Below are positions 21,781 through 31,225 of a stretch of 64,000 nt of DNA, piece by piece (the first letter of the stretch is position 1; each line of letters opens with the position of its first letter). A model generated the notes under the pieces. That model saw only the letters and a list, made by a program, of their open reading frames with translations. It did no database searches and had not been told where the DNA came from. The translations under genes and the position numbers were made by a program. The stretch spans positions 124,001 through 188,000 of the forward strand of contig NC_060200.1 in NCBI RefSeq assembly GCF_020623625.1, given 5' to 3'. Origin of the DNA: Saccharomycodes ludwigii (Eukaryota; Ascomycota; Saccharomycetes; Saccharomycodales; Saccharomycodaceae).

Positions 21781-22424
21781 TTATGCGTATTTAACCAAAT
21801 TGGCTTTAGTTAACTTTTTTTTTGCTTTCTTTCTCTAAGGAAAAAACTTGAAATGAAACTAAAGGGAAGTCTTTAAGATAAGAAGAAACAGAAAAGAAAA
21901 TATATTTAAAGGTTTAAAAAGTAAAGAACAAAGAAAAAAAAAAGGAAGGAATTTAACGAAGAAAAATGAAAGCAGTTGAGATCAGACTCAATTAATATAT
22001 AAAAGAGTGTTTATTTAAAAATAACCAAAAAGAAGAAATATGTAGTGTAAATATAAATATAATTCAAAACAAAGCTGCAAAATTGTAAAAATTACGGGCT
22101 AAATTAGTTTATTCTAATAACCAAAATATTAATTTCCGAAGTAAGAAAAAAAAAAAAAAAATTTATATATTATATATATTATTTATTATTTAATATGCAT
22201 TTGTTCTTTCTTTTGGAAATACTTCGGCTAAGAAAGTAATGTATATCTCATTCTCCTCACTTTCTCCCCCCGCACCTCTTTCTCACTAATAATTTTTATT
22301 TTTTTATTTTTTTTTTTTTTTTCATTTTTGCTTTATGAAAAGAAAGGAAAAAAAAAAAAAAGGAGTATTTATTATAATTATTAATAATAATCCTTAACTT
22401 GGGCGTATTTTAGTCTTTGAAATT

Positions 22425-22544
22425 TGATTGGCTAAGCTCCATCTACAGAATTGAATAAATCACGTGCTTAGCTAAGATTCTATCAAGGTTTTGTTTTCTT
22501 TTTCATAACCATTCACGTGATTGCTTGTTCCCAATTTCATTGGC
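22425..22544. promoter_or_regulatory. Hap-complex and Cbf1 site cluster
   Basis: Two TNATTGGY matches (TGATTGGC 22425-22432; TCATTGGC 22537-22544) bracket two Cbf1-type E-boxes (ATCACGTG 22459-22466; CACGTGAT 22514-22521). CCAAT-binding Hap2/3/4/5 and Cbf1 drive respiratory genes in yeasts, so ATP2 is the obvious target. The cluster lies 670-790 bp from the ATP2 start and only about 100-215 bp before a plus-strand TATA box, so it may instead serve a noncoding transcript. Confidence 0.5.
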
Positions 22545-22640
22545 TTAAATTCAAGATCTAATAATACTTTATCCACTAATGTATGACTTACCCTTTAGAT
22601 TTATCCTTTTTTTTTTTTTTTTAGTTCTGTTCTTCATATG

Positions 22641-22980
22641 TATATATAGCTTCAAAGCTTAATGTTGAAAAATACATCGCTGGAACCTTTGATGGCAACA
22701 CATGTTATCAATCTTTACCATAAGAACCATTAAAACATTGTGATTTGATTTTAGAAACTATTTTTCTTCTTAACCTTAATTTTTTTTACCAGTATAATGG
22801 CAATTGAAAAGAACCGATTATAAATCATAGCTATATATGTAAATCGATGTGAAGCCATGAATCATGTCTATTTATTCAGAAATATAAAAGTTAATTGTCT
22901 TTTATCATACAACTAGAGGTCTCTTGGAGAGACTACTTGTTGATATCGGCACAGCAATAGTGTTATTGTGTTTTAAAAAA
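22641..22980 (+). other. Candidate noncoding transcript region with TATA box and hairpins
   Basis: A TATATATAG box at 22641-22649 is followed by a GC-richer stretch with two consecutive hairpins: GTCTCT-TGG-AGAGAC near 22919-22933, and CACAGCAATA pairing with TATTGTG near 22950-22971. A 23-codon frame starts at 22663 (MLKNTSLEPLMATHVINLYH at its start). I find no box C/D or tRNA promoter elements. It could be a small RNA of the H/ACA kind, a tiny ORF or only promoter DNA of ATP2. Confidence 0.22.
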
Positions 22981-23283
22981 AAAAAAAAAGTTTTGAATTT
23001 GTTAAATGAACACTGCAATAAACTGTGTGTGTTTTATTAAAAAAATGCAAAGAGAAAATAAAACAAGAAGATTATAATTATGATGTATTCCAACTTAATA
23101 TATTATTATTATTATTGATGAAATGTTGTTCGGCATTGAATAATGGACTTTGACATCAATCTATTAGCAAATATATAATGAAAAATTCCGCCAGATTAAT
23201 TACATTGTATATCAAATAGAAAAGTTACATATGGATAAGCAAAATTTGGTAAAGATTTTTTTGTTTGTCCTGTTTCTTTTACT

Positions 23284-24165
23284 TTACTTTTTTTTGCCTA
23301 ATTTAGATGCAACATTACAAGCTTCTTCAACCCCTCTAATAATACCACTTTTAACGCCTTTGTCTTCCATGACACAGAGTCCAGCAATTGTAGTGCCACC
23401 TGGGGTACAAACTTGATGCTTCAATACACTTGGGTGTTCTCCAGTAATCTCCACCATTTTGGCAGTGCCCTCCAATACCTTAATGGCACATTCTTTGCTT
23501 TCCTTTAGTGGAATACCCATTTTAATACCACTTTCCATTAAACTTTCTAATATTAAAAGGACAAAAGCAGGACCAGATCCAACCAAAGCAGTTGCCGCAT
23601 CCATGTTTTTTTCAGGTAATTCAACATAGGAGCCAACCTTGCTAATCAACTCTTTAACAAGAGCTTTTTCAACTGAGTCGACTTCTGAAGAATGTGACAC
23701 AACCGCACAACCATATCCGAACTTGGCAGGTGTGTTAGTCATAACTCTAGAAACTTTACGACTATATTGACATAAACTTTCAATGGTCCAACCGGCAACA
23801 ATAGAAATAATTACCTGTTGTTTATTTTGTAAAATAGGTTTCAAAGGAGTTAAAATACTTTCTACCAGGTAAGGTTTGGTTGCTAATATGATGACCTCGG
23901 AATCCTTAACAGCTTTTTCATTTTCATCGAATGAACATTCAACTTTTATACCGTTTGGAGATTCTCCATAGGTCTCCAATAGCTTGAGAACTTGATCAGT
24001 ACTTTTTTGGTCATGATTACATGTAATAATTTTACTTGGATAAAATGAAGCTAATTCTTCATTGGTAGCTTTGGGAGCATTGTAAATTGCAGATAGTAGG
24101 GCTTGGCCCATAACGCCACATCCAATAATTGATAAAGTATAATCTTTGGTGATCTTCCCGGTCAT
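23284..24165 (-). CDS. PRO3: Pyrroline-5-carboxylate reductase
   Basis: Pro3 catalyses the last step of proline synthesis, NAD(P)H-dependent reduction of pyrroline-5-carboxylate, in the cytosol. The 293-residue product (S. cerevisiae 286) begins with the Rossmann motif [16 protein letters not shown], contains [39 protein letters not shown], and the C-terminal signature [15 protein letters not shown]...[14 protein letters not shown] of the family. The start is the first ATG of the conserved N-terminus. It is divergent from JHD2. PRO3 and YAT2 are neighbours in S. cerevisiae (YER023W-YER024W); here they are separated by RPS5, IBA57 and ATP2. Confidence 0.97.
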   Translation of the reverse strand: MTGKITKDYTLSIIGCGVMGQALLSAIYNAPKATNEELASFYPSKIITCNHDQKSTDQVLKLLETYGESPNGIKVECSFDENEKAVKDSEVIILATKPYLVESILTPLKPILQNKQQVIISIVAGWTIESLCQYSRKVSRVMTNTPAKFGYGCAVVSHSSEVDSVEKALVKELISKVGSYVELPEKNMDAATALVGSGPAFVLLILESLMESGIKMGIPLKESKECAIKVLEGTAKMVEITGEHPSVLKHQVCTPGGTTIAGLCVMEDKGVKSGIIRGVEEACNVASKLGKKK

Positions 24166-24629
24166 GTTGTTGTAATTTCTTTTTGTTTTATTCCGTATAT
24201 GGATGATAAAGAATAAATGTGTGATTAATTAATTAGTTGTTGAATCCAGTTAAGTTTACAAAAAAAAAAGAAAAAAAATTTTTTTTTTTTTATTATTGAT
24301 AATATTTACAAAATACTTAAAAAAAGGATATTCGGAAACCCACACTCCCCTTTTCTCCCGCGGTTAACTATGTATAGTATTATAAAGCTATACTTTTAAA
24401 TAGTTTGTTAATAGTAAAATTAACTGCATTTCCATTTCCAAAAAAAAAAAAAAAATGACATTTTGTAGTGATTCTTTTTAGGACGGCTAAAGAAATATAT
24501 TATACACATAAATAATTATATAATAATAATTCTCCCTGTTTTTAAAAATAATATACTTATATACATATCCAAAGAAAAGGACAAAAAGATAACAAAAAAA
24601 TTATAACAACACATGGGTGACGGAAAAAA
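24166..24629. promoter_or_regulatory. Divergent PRO3 / JHD2 promoter region
   Basis: The 464-bp spacer has poly(A/T) tracts near 24260-24290 and 24440-24455, and one CCGCGG palindrome at 24358-24363, the core of the Pdr1/Pdr3 element TCCGCGGA (flanks C and T instead of T and A). No Put3-type CGG-N10-CCG is seen. Confidence 0.4.
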
Positions 24630-26948
24630 ATGAAATCTAACGATTATTCTCATGTTTTGGAAGAAATACCAACTTTCCGTCCAACTACTGAAGAATTTAA
24701 TGATCCAATACAATATTTATCAACTCCTAATGTTTTGAGGAATGGTATAAGGTACGGTATGATTAAATTAATTCCGCCCGACTCTTTTGTTAAACCTGAT
24801 ATTAAAAAAAGTATAGATATCAACAAATTTAAGTTTAAAATAAGATTACAGAAACTATCAGAATTACATATTTTGAATAGATGTAGATTATTTTTATCTC
24901 ATCAGTTGACAAATTTTGAAAAAATGAACAGCCATGGTGCCTGTACTACTGCTGTAAAGCCTAGTGTTTCGATAGACGATCAAGAAGTGTATCTATATGA
25001 TCTATTTATTGAAATAATTAAATATTATGGTAGTGATAGTCCTAACAATACTACTAATACCAAAACTGATGGGAACTATATTAAAGTAGGAAGTGGTGCA
25101 AACAAAAACAAGCGAATGAAATTAGAAAATCACGGTGATTCAATAGTGGTAAATATTCCCAATCCCAAAAAATTTAATCATTCGTCTGATTCCTCTGCAA
25201 TGTGGAATCACATGGTTAAAAAATTTAATTTGGACCGGGTACCTGACGGTAAAGTTCAATTAAAATCAGTATTTAATTCTAAACTATTAAAGTACTTTCA
25301 ATTTCTATATGACAAGAAAGACTGTGACTTTATGAAAAATATACATGAACATTCTAATGGATACTCTGTGCTACAGGATCAACCGAAAAAAGATGAAATA
25401 CCTGACAATATTAAATGTAGTATTTGTGAAGGCCATATTTCTATTGGGAAACTATCTTCTTCTTTTAGGGAATGTTCTGTTTGCAACAGCATTTATCATT
25501 TAAATTGTGTAGATCGTACTAATAGGATACAACAAAATAGGAAAAAGAACGTGAGCAATGGCAATGATAGAAGTAATAACAAAGATTGGGTTTGTTTAAA
25601 TTGTTTGATAGGTAATGGACATTACGGTTTTAAAGAAGAAACCAAATCTTATAAATTAAATGAATTTAAAGCTCAACTTTGTTCAAACGAAACCGTTAAA
25701 AATATCAGCATCAAAGACTTGGAAAAAGCATTCTGGAACAACGTATGTGATATTAATTCTGACTTAATAGTATACTATGGTGCCGATATTCACAATGAAA
25801 TTTCGGGCACCATTTCTGGATTTGAATCTGCCACACAACATCCAATGAATTTATTAAATTTGCCCAATGCTAAAGGTTCTCTGCTACCGCTATTGGGTCG
25901 TAAAATATCTGGCATGACAGTTCCCTGGATATATATAGGTTCCAGGTATTCTACTTTTTGTTGGCATCTAGAAGATCAATATACTTTAAGTGCAAATTAC
26001 CAATTTGAAGGTGCTTCCAAAGTATGGTACAGTATCCCGCCTGGAAGCAGTGATTCATTTGATAAATTTATGCTGAATCTATCCCCTGATTTGTTTTTAA
26101 AGCAGCCTGATTTGTTACATCAACTAGTCACTTTGGTATCACCTTATGATCCAAAGTTTATCAATTCTAAAATTAAATGTTTTAAGGCTATACAGAATCC
26201 AGGTGAATATATCATCACTTTCCCCAAATGTTATCATGCTGGATTTAATTGTGGATATAACTTTAATGAAGCCGTCAATTTCACATTGAATTCTTGGTTG
26301 CCTTATGGTATAGAAGCTTTGATTAAATACAAACTTTCCAATAAATCCTGTGTTTTTGATATGTGGGAATTAATGCTTAAAATTTTAGACGAAATGTTTG
26401 TTTCAAAATCAGCTACAGAAAAGGGCAAGGTAAATATTGAAGCTGACGAATTTTTGGCTAGGACATGTCATTCTAATTTGCTAAATTTTGTTAATGGACA
26501 GGAAAAAATTTACTATGATATAACACAATTACTAAAAGATGAAGGTTTTTACATGCTTGATTCAGGACAAATATCTATGGATCAAGAAAATGGTAGCCAT
26601 GATGAAGATGAGTTTGATGTATTATGTGATCGTTGTAACACCATATGCTCTATAGCTTTTGTTGTTAGAGGATCAAAAAAACTAATCAAAACAACTAGTC
26701 AATTAATAGAAAGGCAAAAATCATTTAAACATTTGAGAGTTTATTGTTTGGATGATTATATAAAAATTATTCGAGATACAGAGGAATTTGCTAATATCCA
26801 TGGTAACTGTGGGGGAAATGATTATAGTACTGATAGTAATGATTATGGATATAATATTGATCCAACAGATACATTGTATTATTTAAAGGAATTCAAGGAT
26901 ATTAGGCAATTGCTTAAATTGAGTGAACACCATATTGATCGTATGTGA
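24630..26948 (+). CDS. JHD2: Jhd2/KDM5-type JmjC histone H3K4 demethylase
   Basis: Jhd2 removes methyl groups from histone H3 lysine 4 using Fe(II) and 2-oxoglutarate. The 772-residue product (S. cerevisiae 728) has a JmjN domain near residues 10-55 (IPTFRPTTEEFNDPIQYL), a PHD finger at about 263-330 (CSICEG, CSVCNSIYHLNCV, WVCLNCL) and a JmjC domain at about 420-560. Candidate Fe ligands are His446 and Glu448 (FCWHLEDQ) and His536 (CYHAGFNCG), so the enzyme looks active. A Cys-rich segment near 665 (CDRCNTIC) recalls the C5HC2 finger. JHD2 is followed by ILM1 as in S. cerevisiae YJR119C-YJR118C. A TA-rich 5' leader and the ATG at 24630 begin the conserved JmjN region. Confidence 0.95.
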   Translation: MKSNDYSHVLEEIPTFRPTTEEFNDPIQYLSTPNVLRNGIRYGMIKLIPPDSFVKPDIKKSIDINKFKFKIRLQKLSELHILNRCRLFLSHQLTNFEKMNSHGACTTAVKPSVSIDDQEVYLYDLFIEIIKYYGSDSPNNTTNTKTDGNYIKVGSGANKNKRMKLENHGDSIVVNIPNPKKFNHSSDSSAMWNHMVKKFNLDRVPDGKVQLKSVFNSKLLKYFQFLYDKKDCDFMKNIHEHSNGYSVLQDQPKKDEIPDNIKCSICEGHISIGKLSSSFRECSVCNSIYHLNCVDRTNRIQQNRKKNVSNGNDRSNNKDWVCLNCLIGNGHYGFKEETKSYKLNEFKAQLCSNETVKNISIKDLEKAFWNNVCDINSDLIVYYGADIHNEISGTISGFESATQHPMNLLNLPNAKGSLLPLLGRKISGMTVPWIYIGSRYSTFCWHLEDQYTLSANYQFEGASKVWYSIPPGSSDSFDKFMLNLSPDLFLKQPDLLHQLVTLVSPYDPKFINSKIKCFKAIQNPGEYIITFPKCYHAGFNCGYNFNEAVNFTLNSWLPYGIEALIKYKLSNKSCVFDMWELMLKILDEMFVSKSATEKGKVNIEADEFLARTCHSNLLNFVNGQEKIYYDITQLLKDEGFYMLDSGQISMDQENGSHDEDEFDVLCDRCNTICSIAFVVRGSKKLIKTTSQLIERQKSFKHLRVYCLDDYIKIIRDTEEFANIHGNCGGNDYSTDSNDYGYNIDPTDTLYYLKEFKDIRQLLKLSEHHIDRM

Positions 26949-26988
26949 AAGAAAGACAATAATTACAAGATATATTAATGGCTAGTTG

Positions 26989-27040
<52 letters not shown>

Positions 27041-27570
27041 CATATGCAATTTAATACTTAGGGGGAGGTTTTTTTTATGTATAAGTTTTAGGGTTTTAAG
27101 TTTCTGTTTGTTATATTATTTTTATCCGGTTGTATTCTTTGGACTTGGTTTTATTTAAAGATTTTTAATGATTGCCATGTAAGGTTTATATGTAATGTTG
27201 TATATATTACTATATGTATTTATTTTGTTTTTCCCTTTTGGTTATTGGACACTTTAAAGAACAAACGATTGGTCATAACATGTTTATTTTTAGCTGGCAA
27301 ATATTCGGAATACAGATATTTCGGCATTGGTTTTTTTTTTTTTTTTTTAACCAAAATGGGAAAAAAAATTTTTTTTTTTTTTATTAAATGAAAATCAACA
27401 TGTATCGGTTGGTGAATGATTAAAACCTGATACCTTTTTTCATATATATTATCATTTTTTCTAGAGGCCCTTTAAAGTAAAGTTTCTAGTTCTGTTGGGA
27501 TAAAAAGCGAGCAAGGCAAAATTACAGTTTTCAGTTTAAGAATCACCTGATAAGGAAAAAAGGAATAAAG
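26949..27570. other. JHD2 3' end / ILM1 promoter spacer
   Basis: The 622 bp hold about fifteen ATT triplets at 26990-27034, just 3' of JHD2, then an AT-rich promoter with opposed T and A/T runs near 27331-27382. No gene or clear factor site is seen. Confidence 0.55.
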
Positions 27571-28140
27571 ATGGCCATTTTATCGTCTTCAAATGTTCTA
27601 TTTGTAAGAATAGTATTTTTATTTACTCTAGCATTTTATTGCTTAAAAGACGCAAGTATGCTTTTAGAAAGTTCTTTTTTATTGGTATTAACACAATCCA
27701 TGAATCTACCAGCCTTGGTTTTATCTCCTTATAGTGCCCAATTGGGTGTATTTTCTTATTTGTTTGCACTTGTAGCCATTACAGATTTAATTCCACTACT
27801 AGAAAGAAACTATATGTTTTTTGAATCAATAGTTCCATTCAGACTAATGATATTTTTTTTGGTTACTGCAACCTCATTTGTAATGAAAGATAATCTGTAT
27901 CTTCATAACAATGTTGTTTTCGTTTATGGGTTCGTTGAGATTTGGTTAAATTTTTTGGCTTTCAGTGCTTTAAGAGAAGAGAAAAATGAAAGGTTTGCTA
28001 ATGAAAAAAGAATTATAGCTGCTGACTACTTATCTGAAGAAACCAATGACACTGAAGAAGTTAGTACAGGTTTAGAAGGTGAATACGAGGAAGAATTTGA
28101 ACAATTGGAAACCATCGCAGAAGAAGAGGAAGAATTATAA
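27571..28140 (+). CDS. ILM1: Ilm1-like multispanning membrane protein
   Basis: ILM1 was named for increased loss of mitochondrial DNA; the protein localises to the ER and its biochemical role is unclear. The 189-residue product (S. cerevisiae 203) has about four hydrophobic spans: residues near 8-27, 31-50, 58-75 and 87-125, with PALVLSPYSAQLGVFSYLFA typical of the family. The C-terminal 45 residues are acidic (EEYEEEFEQLETIAEEEEEL-like). It directly follows JHD2 in the same orientation, as in S. cerevisiae, which supports the call. It is convergent with MED17. Confidence 0.9.
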   Translation: MAILSSSNVLFVRIVFLFTLAFYCLKDASMLLESSFLLVLTQSMNLPALVLSPYSAQLGVFSYLFALVAITDLIPLLERNYMFFESIVPFRLMIFFLVTATSFVMKDNLYLHNNVVFVYGFVEIWLNFLAFSALREEKNERFANEKRIIAADYLSEETNDTEEVSTGLEGEYEEEFEQLETIAEEEEEL

Positions 28141-28388
28141 TAATATGTGATCAATCCATTTTTATTTTATTATGATTTTATTTTAAATTTATTTATCTCT
28201 CTCATTATCATTAGTACCACTACTACTACTATTATTATTATTATTATTATTCAAAATAAATTATATTACAAATTTCTCAAAAAGTACCCAATACAATAAA
28301 ATAATTACATTGCATACACACACATATATAAATGAATAAGTATTTTGATCACAAAGTTTAGAACTTTTTTTTTTTTTTTTTTTTTTTA
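28141..28388. repeat. Convergent ILM1/MED17 spacer with ATT repeats
   Basis: The 248-bp spacer contains about nine ATT triplets at 28222-28248 and a T-rich run just before the MED17 stop. These are probably 3'-end sequences of both transcripts. Confidence 0.45.
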
Positions 28389-30425
28389 TTAGAGGCTTAC
28401 TTTATTACTTAAATATCTTGATACGGAAAAATTTAAGTATTCTTCCAAAACTTTAAACTCTGTGAAAGTCGTGACATCACCCACAGATTCAGTCAATTCG
28501 ATTAGGGCATTACAATAGTTCGAACTTGTCAACACAAATTTTAAAGTTTGGTATTCATTTATACTTAATATAACTTCACTCCTAGGAATCTGTATAAGTG
28601 GATCAAATATATGTATCTCCTTTGCCAAAGTATCTATTGAAGGATCATTAGACGTATATTTTGAGTAATTAAAACTCTTATAATTATTGGTTTCTTCTAA
28701 TATTTTAGAATCAGTGATAAGTTCTAGTATACAATCAGTAATAATTTTTTTCAATAAAATAAAATAATTATAATGTCTTATTTTCCCTATTATGGGCCTC
28801 AATAATAGTACTCCAAAGCCTGAAGAGGAGTATAATGATGAAATAGGTCCCTCCCTAGTTAATAACGGCTGTTCAGTTCTGTTTTTCAATAATTTTTTCT
28901 TAAACATTACAACCAACAACATTCTTAACAAATCGGCAATTATATCAGCCTTTTTATCATTAGTTTTAGGAGGTTCTTGGTGAAAGGCCTCCATGAAATC
29001 CAAATCTATCGGTAGCAATTCTATTTCAAATCTACTTGACCCAACTTCAGCCACAATTTTTTTTTCGTGTTCTAAACTGCAATCGTATTGGAATAAGTCG
29101 CTAACCTCTTTGCTTAGTTGGTACATAAGCTCTCTTTCAAAAATAGAAAATTTTAGAATCGAAATTTGGTTTTTAACAGTATTATTGGAACCCTTAAATA
29201 AGGCTAAAAAGGACTCACTCATCCTACTTTCTCCGGTTAAAATGTAGTCGCTTTCTTCTTCCAACTTATCAAATATTCTAACCCTAACATAATGACCAAA
29301 TTTATTATAATTTGTTGTGGATCCACCAAAAGGAATTAGTTCTAAAACCTGTTCTGCATCTAAACCACCTCTATCAAGATTATGACGCTGTTGTTGAGTA
29401 CTAGAATAATAGGAATTGTTTGTATCATTTTTATTAACTAACAACGCAATTCCTCTGTCCATCCTATAGTCAGATCCGGAATCTGTATAGCCATACTTTA
29501 TAGCCAAAGCTTTCTCTCCGGAGTTTTTGTCTCTCATTTTAAAAATTACATCCTTCTCTGTAATATTGTTTGATAAATTACTCCAGTAATTTTGTTCTCG
29601 TTTAACAATTTCGGATAGTTTTTCAAAATTTGACTTTAATAATTCCTGTGACTGTTTTAGGGATCTTAATTTCCAACCTTTTCTAACAACATCTTGATCC
29701 TCTTTATTGTGACTTGTAACTCGAGGTGTATTGATCTTATCCGCAGTTAAACTACCAATTGGAACATTTTTTTTCAATAAAGGAGACATGGTGGACATAC
29801 CTTGTTGCCTTCTAACACTTGATAGTAACAAGGATACTAATTCTAAGGAAAGTGAAGACTCGTTTAATGCAATTGTGACCGATTCATAAATTTCTTTTTT
29901 AAATTGTTGGAACTGTTCGACGGTTATTGTGGAATTTATGAAGTCCACAGTATTGCTATCTTTGTCTATATGAACCTCAGCATTTGGTATGGCGATTAAG
30001 GAGGAGGACAGTGATGAAATTCCGTCAGACTTGATATCTTCTTGGTGAGCTTGTTCTTTAGTTTCTATACTATTACTCCTTTCATGAAGAGCTAGTTGCT
30101 GAAGTAGATAGTCCTCGGTTAGTTCGGAAAACTTGATTCCACGCTGCTTCAAAACTATGGGAATAAATTGAGATAGGGGTAAGTTTCCGAATTCATCGTA
30201 TGGATTGTTAACTAGAGATTCAGAAGCATTTGATTTGGCTTGTCCTTTACTATCCATATTCGCATCAGTGTCATTGTTCATATTAATGTCAACAGCATTA
30301 TTAACTTTTCCTGAAGGGTTATCTATTAAACTAATCAAGTTTGGATCTAATGCTAGCCCAATATTAGTTAAATCCTTGTCGGTATTCTCTTTTTTAGTTT
30401 CTGCAAGATTATTATCTTCGGTCAT
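28389..30425 (-). CDS. SRB4: Mediator head subunit Med17 (Srb4)
   Basis: Med17/Srb4 is the scaffold of the Mediator head module and is needed for almost all Pol II transcription. The 678-residue product (S. cerevisiae 687) shows NPYDEFGNLPLSQFIPIVLKQRG and SELTEDYLL near residue 70, RKGWKLRSLKQSQELLKSNFEKLSEIV near 250 preceding the conserved coiled-coil segment, and KFGHYVRVRIFDK in the C-terminal joint domain. The first 60 residues are acidic low-complexity sequence. It is divergent from RPN3; in S. cerevisiae the two are adjacent as YER021W-YER022W but codirectional, so one has been flipped. Confidence 0.95.
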   Translation of the reverse strand: MTEDNNLAETKKENTDKDLTNIGLALDPNLISLIDNPSGKVNNAVDINMNNDTDANMDSKGQAKSNASESLVNNPYDEFGNLPLSQFIPIVLKQRGIKFSELTEDYLLQQLALHERSNSIETKEQAHQEDIKSDGISSLSSSLIAIPNAEVHIDKDSNTVDFINSTITVEQFQQFKKEIYESVTIALNESSLSLELVSLLLSSVRRQQGMSTMSPLLKKNVPIGSLTADKINTPRVTSHNKEDQDVVRKGWKLRSLKQSQELLKSNFEKLSEIVKREQNYWSNLSNNITEKDVIFKMRDKNSGEKALAIKYGYTDSGSDYRMDRGIALLVNKNDTNNSYYSSTQQQRHNLDRGGLDAEQVLELIPFGGSTTNYNKFGHYVRVRIFDKLEEESDYILTGESRMSESFLALFKGSNNTVKNQISILKFSIFERELMYQLSKEVSDLFQYDCSLEHEKKIVAEVGSSRFEIELLPIDLDFMEAFHQEPPKTNDKKADIIADLLRMLLVVMFKKKLLKNRTEQPLLTREGPISSLYSSSGFGVLLLRPIIGKIRHYNYFILLKKIITDCILELITDSKILEETNNYKSFNYSKYTSNDPSIDTLAKEIHIFDPLIQIPRSEVILSINEYQTLKFVLTSSNYCNALIELTESVGDVTTFTEFKVLEEYLNFSVSRYLSNKVSL

Positions 30426-30878
30426 GAATAATTCTTTACTTTTATCACTTTTTCTAGTCCTACAAATTGGAGCAATAACAAAAATAATGAAAGGTTGGTT
30501 TTAACTGATATTATTCGCTATATCTTATTTTTTTTTTCCTTTGTAATTAAATCAAACTACCAGTTATTTAGTATGTTATTTTATTTAAAAAAATGAAAAA
30601 AATAGAAAAATTGCGGACTCCCTTCAAGTTATCCCGTGCTCTTCAACCACAATAACAAAGTCCGGATATCCGAGCAGCGAAACTCTTTTTGTAATCCCTA
30701 AAAAAAATAAAAAAAATAAAAAAAAAAAAAAGAGCGCCACCAACGCGAAATAAAATAAAATAATAAAATTCCATTACAAACCTGGAAACAAGTTTTATGG
30801 AAATATTTATTGGACATGGGAAACAATTTCAGGTACAACTTGTTTCCATCTTTTATTTTAAGGCCTTTCGATTATTTT

Positions 30879-30885
30879 TTACCCG
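30879..30885 (+). promoter_or_regulatory. Reb1-type site TTACCCG
   Basis: An exact TTACCCG lies in the divergent MED17/RPN3 spacer. Reb1 is a general regulatory factor that sets nucleosome-free regions in divergent yeast promoters. Seven bases are a weak match on their own; placement makes it plausible. Confidence 0.4.
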
Positions 30886-30947
30886 AATTTTTTCAGTTTT
30901 TTTTTTCAATTTTATTTTCATTTTCATACATTGCTTTTAAGTTGATT

Positions 30948-30956
30948 TTTGCCACC
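30948..30956 (-). promoter_or_regulatory. PACE element (Rpn4 site) before RPN3
   Basis: The minus strand reads GGTGGCAAA, an exact proteasome-associated control element, 270 bp before the RPN3 start. Rpn4 binds this nonamer before nearly all proteasome genes in S. cerevisiae. The presence before the only proteasome gene of the window supports conserved Rpn4 control. Confidence 0.75.
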
Positions 30957-31225
30957 ATGTTTCCACATCTTTTTTTTTTTTTTTTTTATATTCTAAGTTT
31001 TCTTTTGCCATTATTAATAAACCTTTCCAATTAGTGACTTTTATTTGTTTTTCCCCTTTTTTATACTTTATATTTTATATTTTATTTTATTTTATTTTAT
31101 TTTTTTTTTTTTTTTTTTATTTCCCAGTTGAAATTAAGTCCTGCTTGAAAAGAATAAATAACGTGCAAGAATATTGTTAGAGAAAGCACACAATAGAACA
31201 CAATCCTATTTTTACCCTATAGAAA

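Larger units (their letters stand above)
30426..31225. promoter_or_regulatory. Divergent MED17 / RPN3 promoter region
   Basis: The 800-bp divergent spacer contains a Reb1 site, a PACE element (both listed separately), and several T- or A-rich tracts near 30525, 30700-30731, 30969-30987 and 31078-31119. Plus-strand frames here are T-tract artefacts. Confidence 0.6.

Noticed and set aside
22134-22140. TTCCGAA, the core of yeast centromere element CDEIII, with CACGTG boxes 320 bp to the right
   Set aside because: For a point centromere the CDEI box must lie on the other side of CDEIII and about 80-170 bp away, with an AT-rich CDEII between; the order and spacing do not fit, nor do the flanks of CDEIII.
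24331-24337. TTCGGAA (reverse CDEIII core) in the PRO3/JHD2 spacer, and again at 27305
   Set aside because: No adjacent AT-rich element of the right length with a CDEI box; the sequence beside 24331 is GC-rich.
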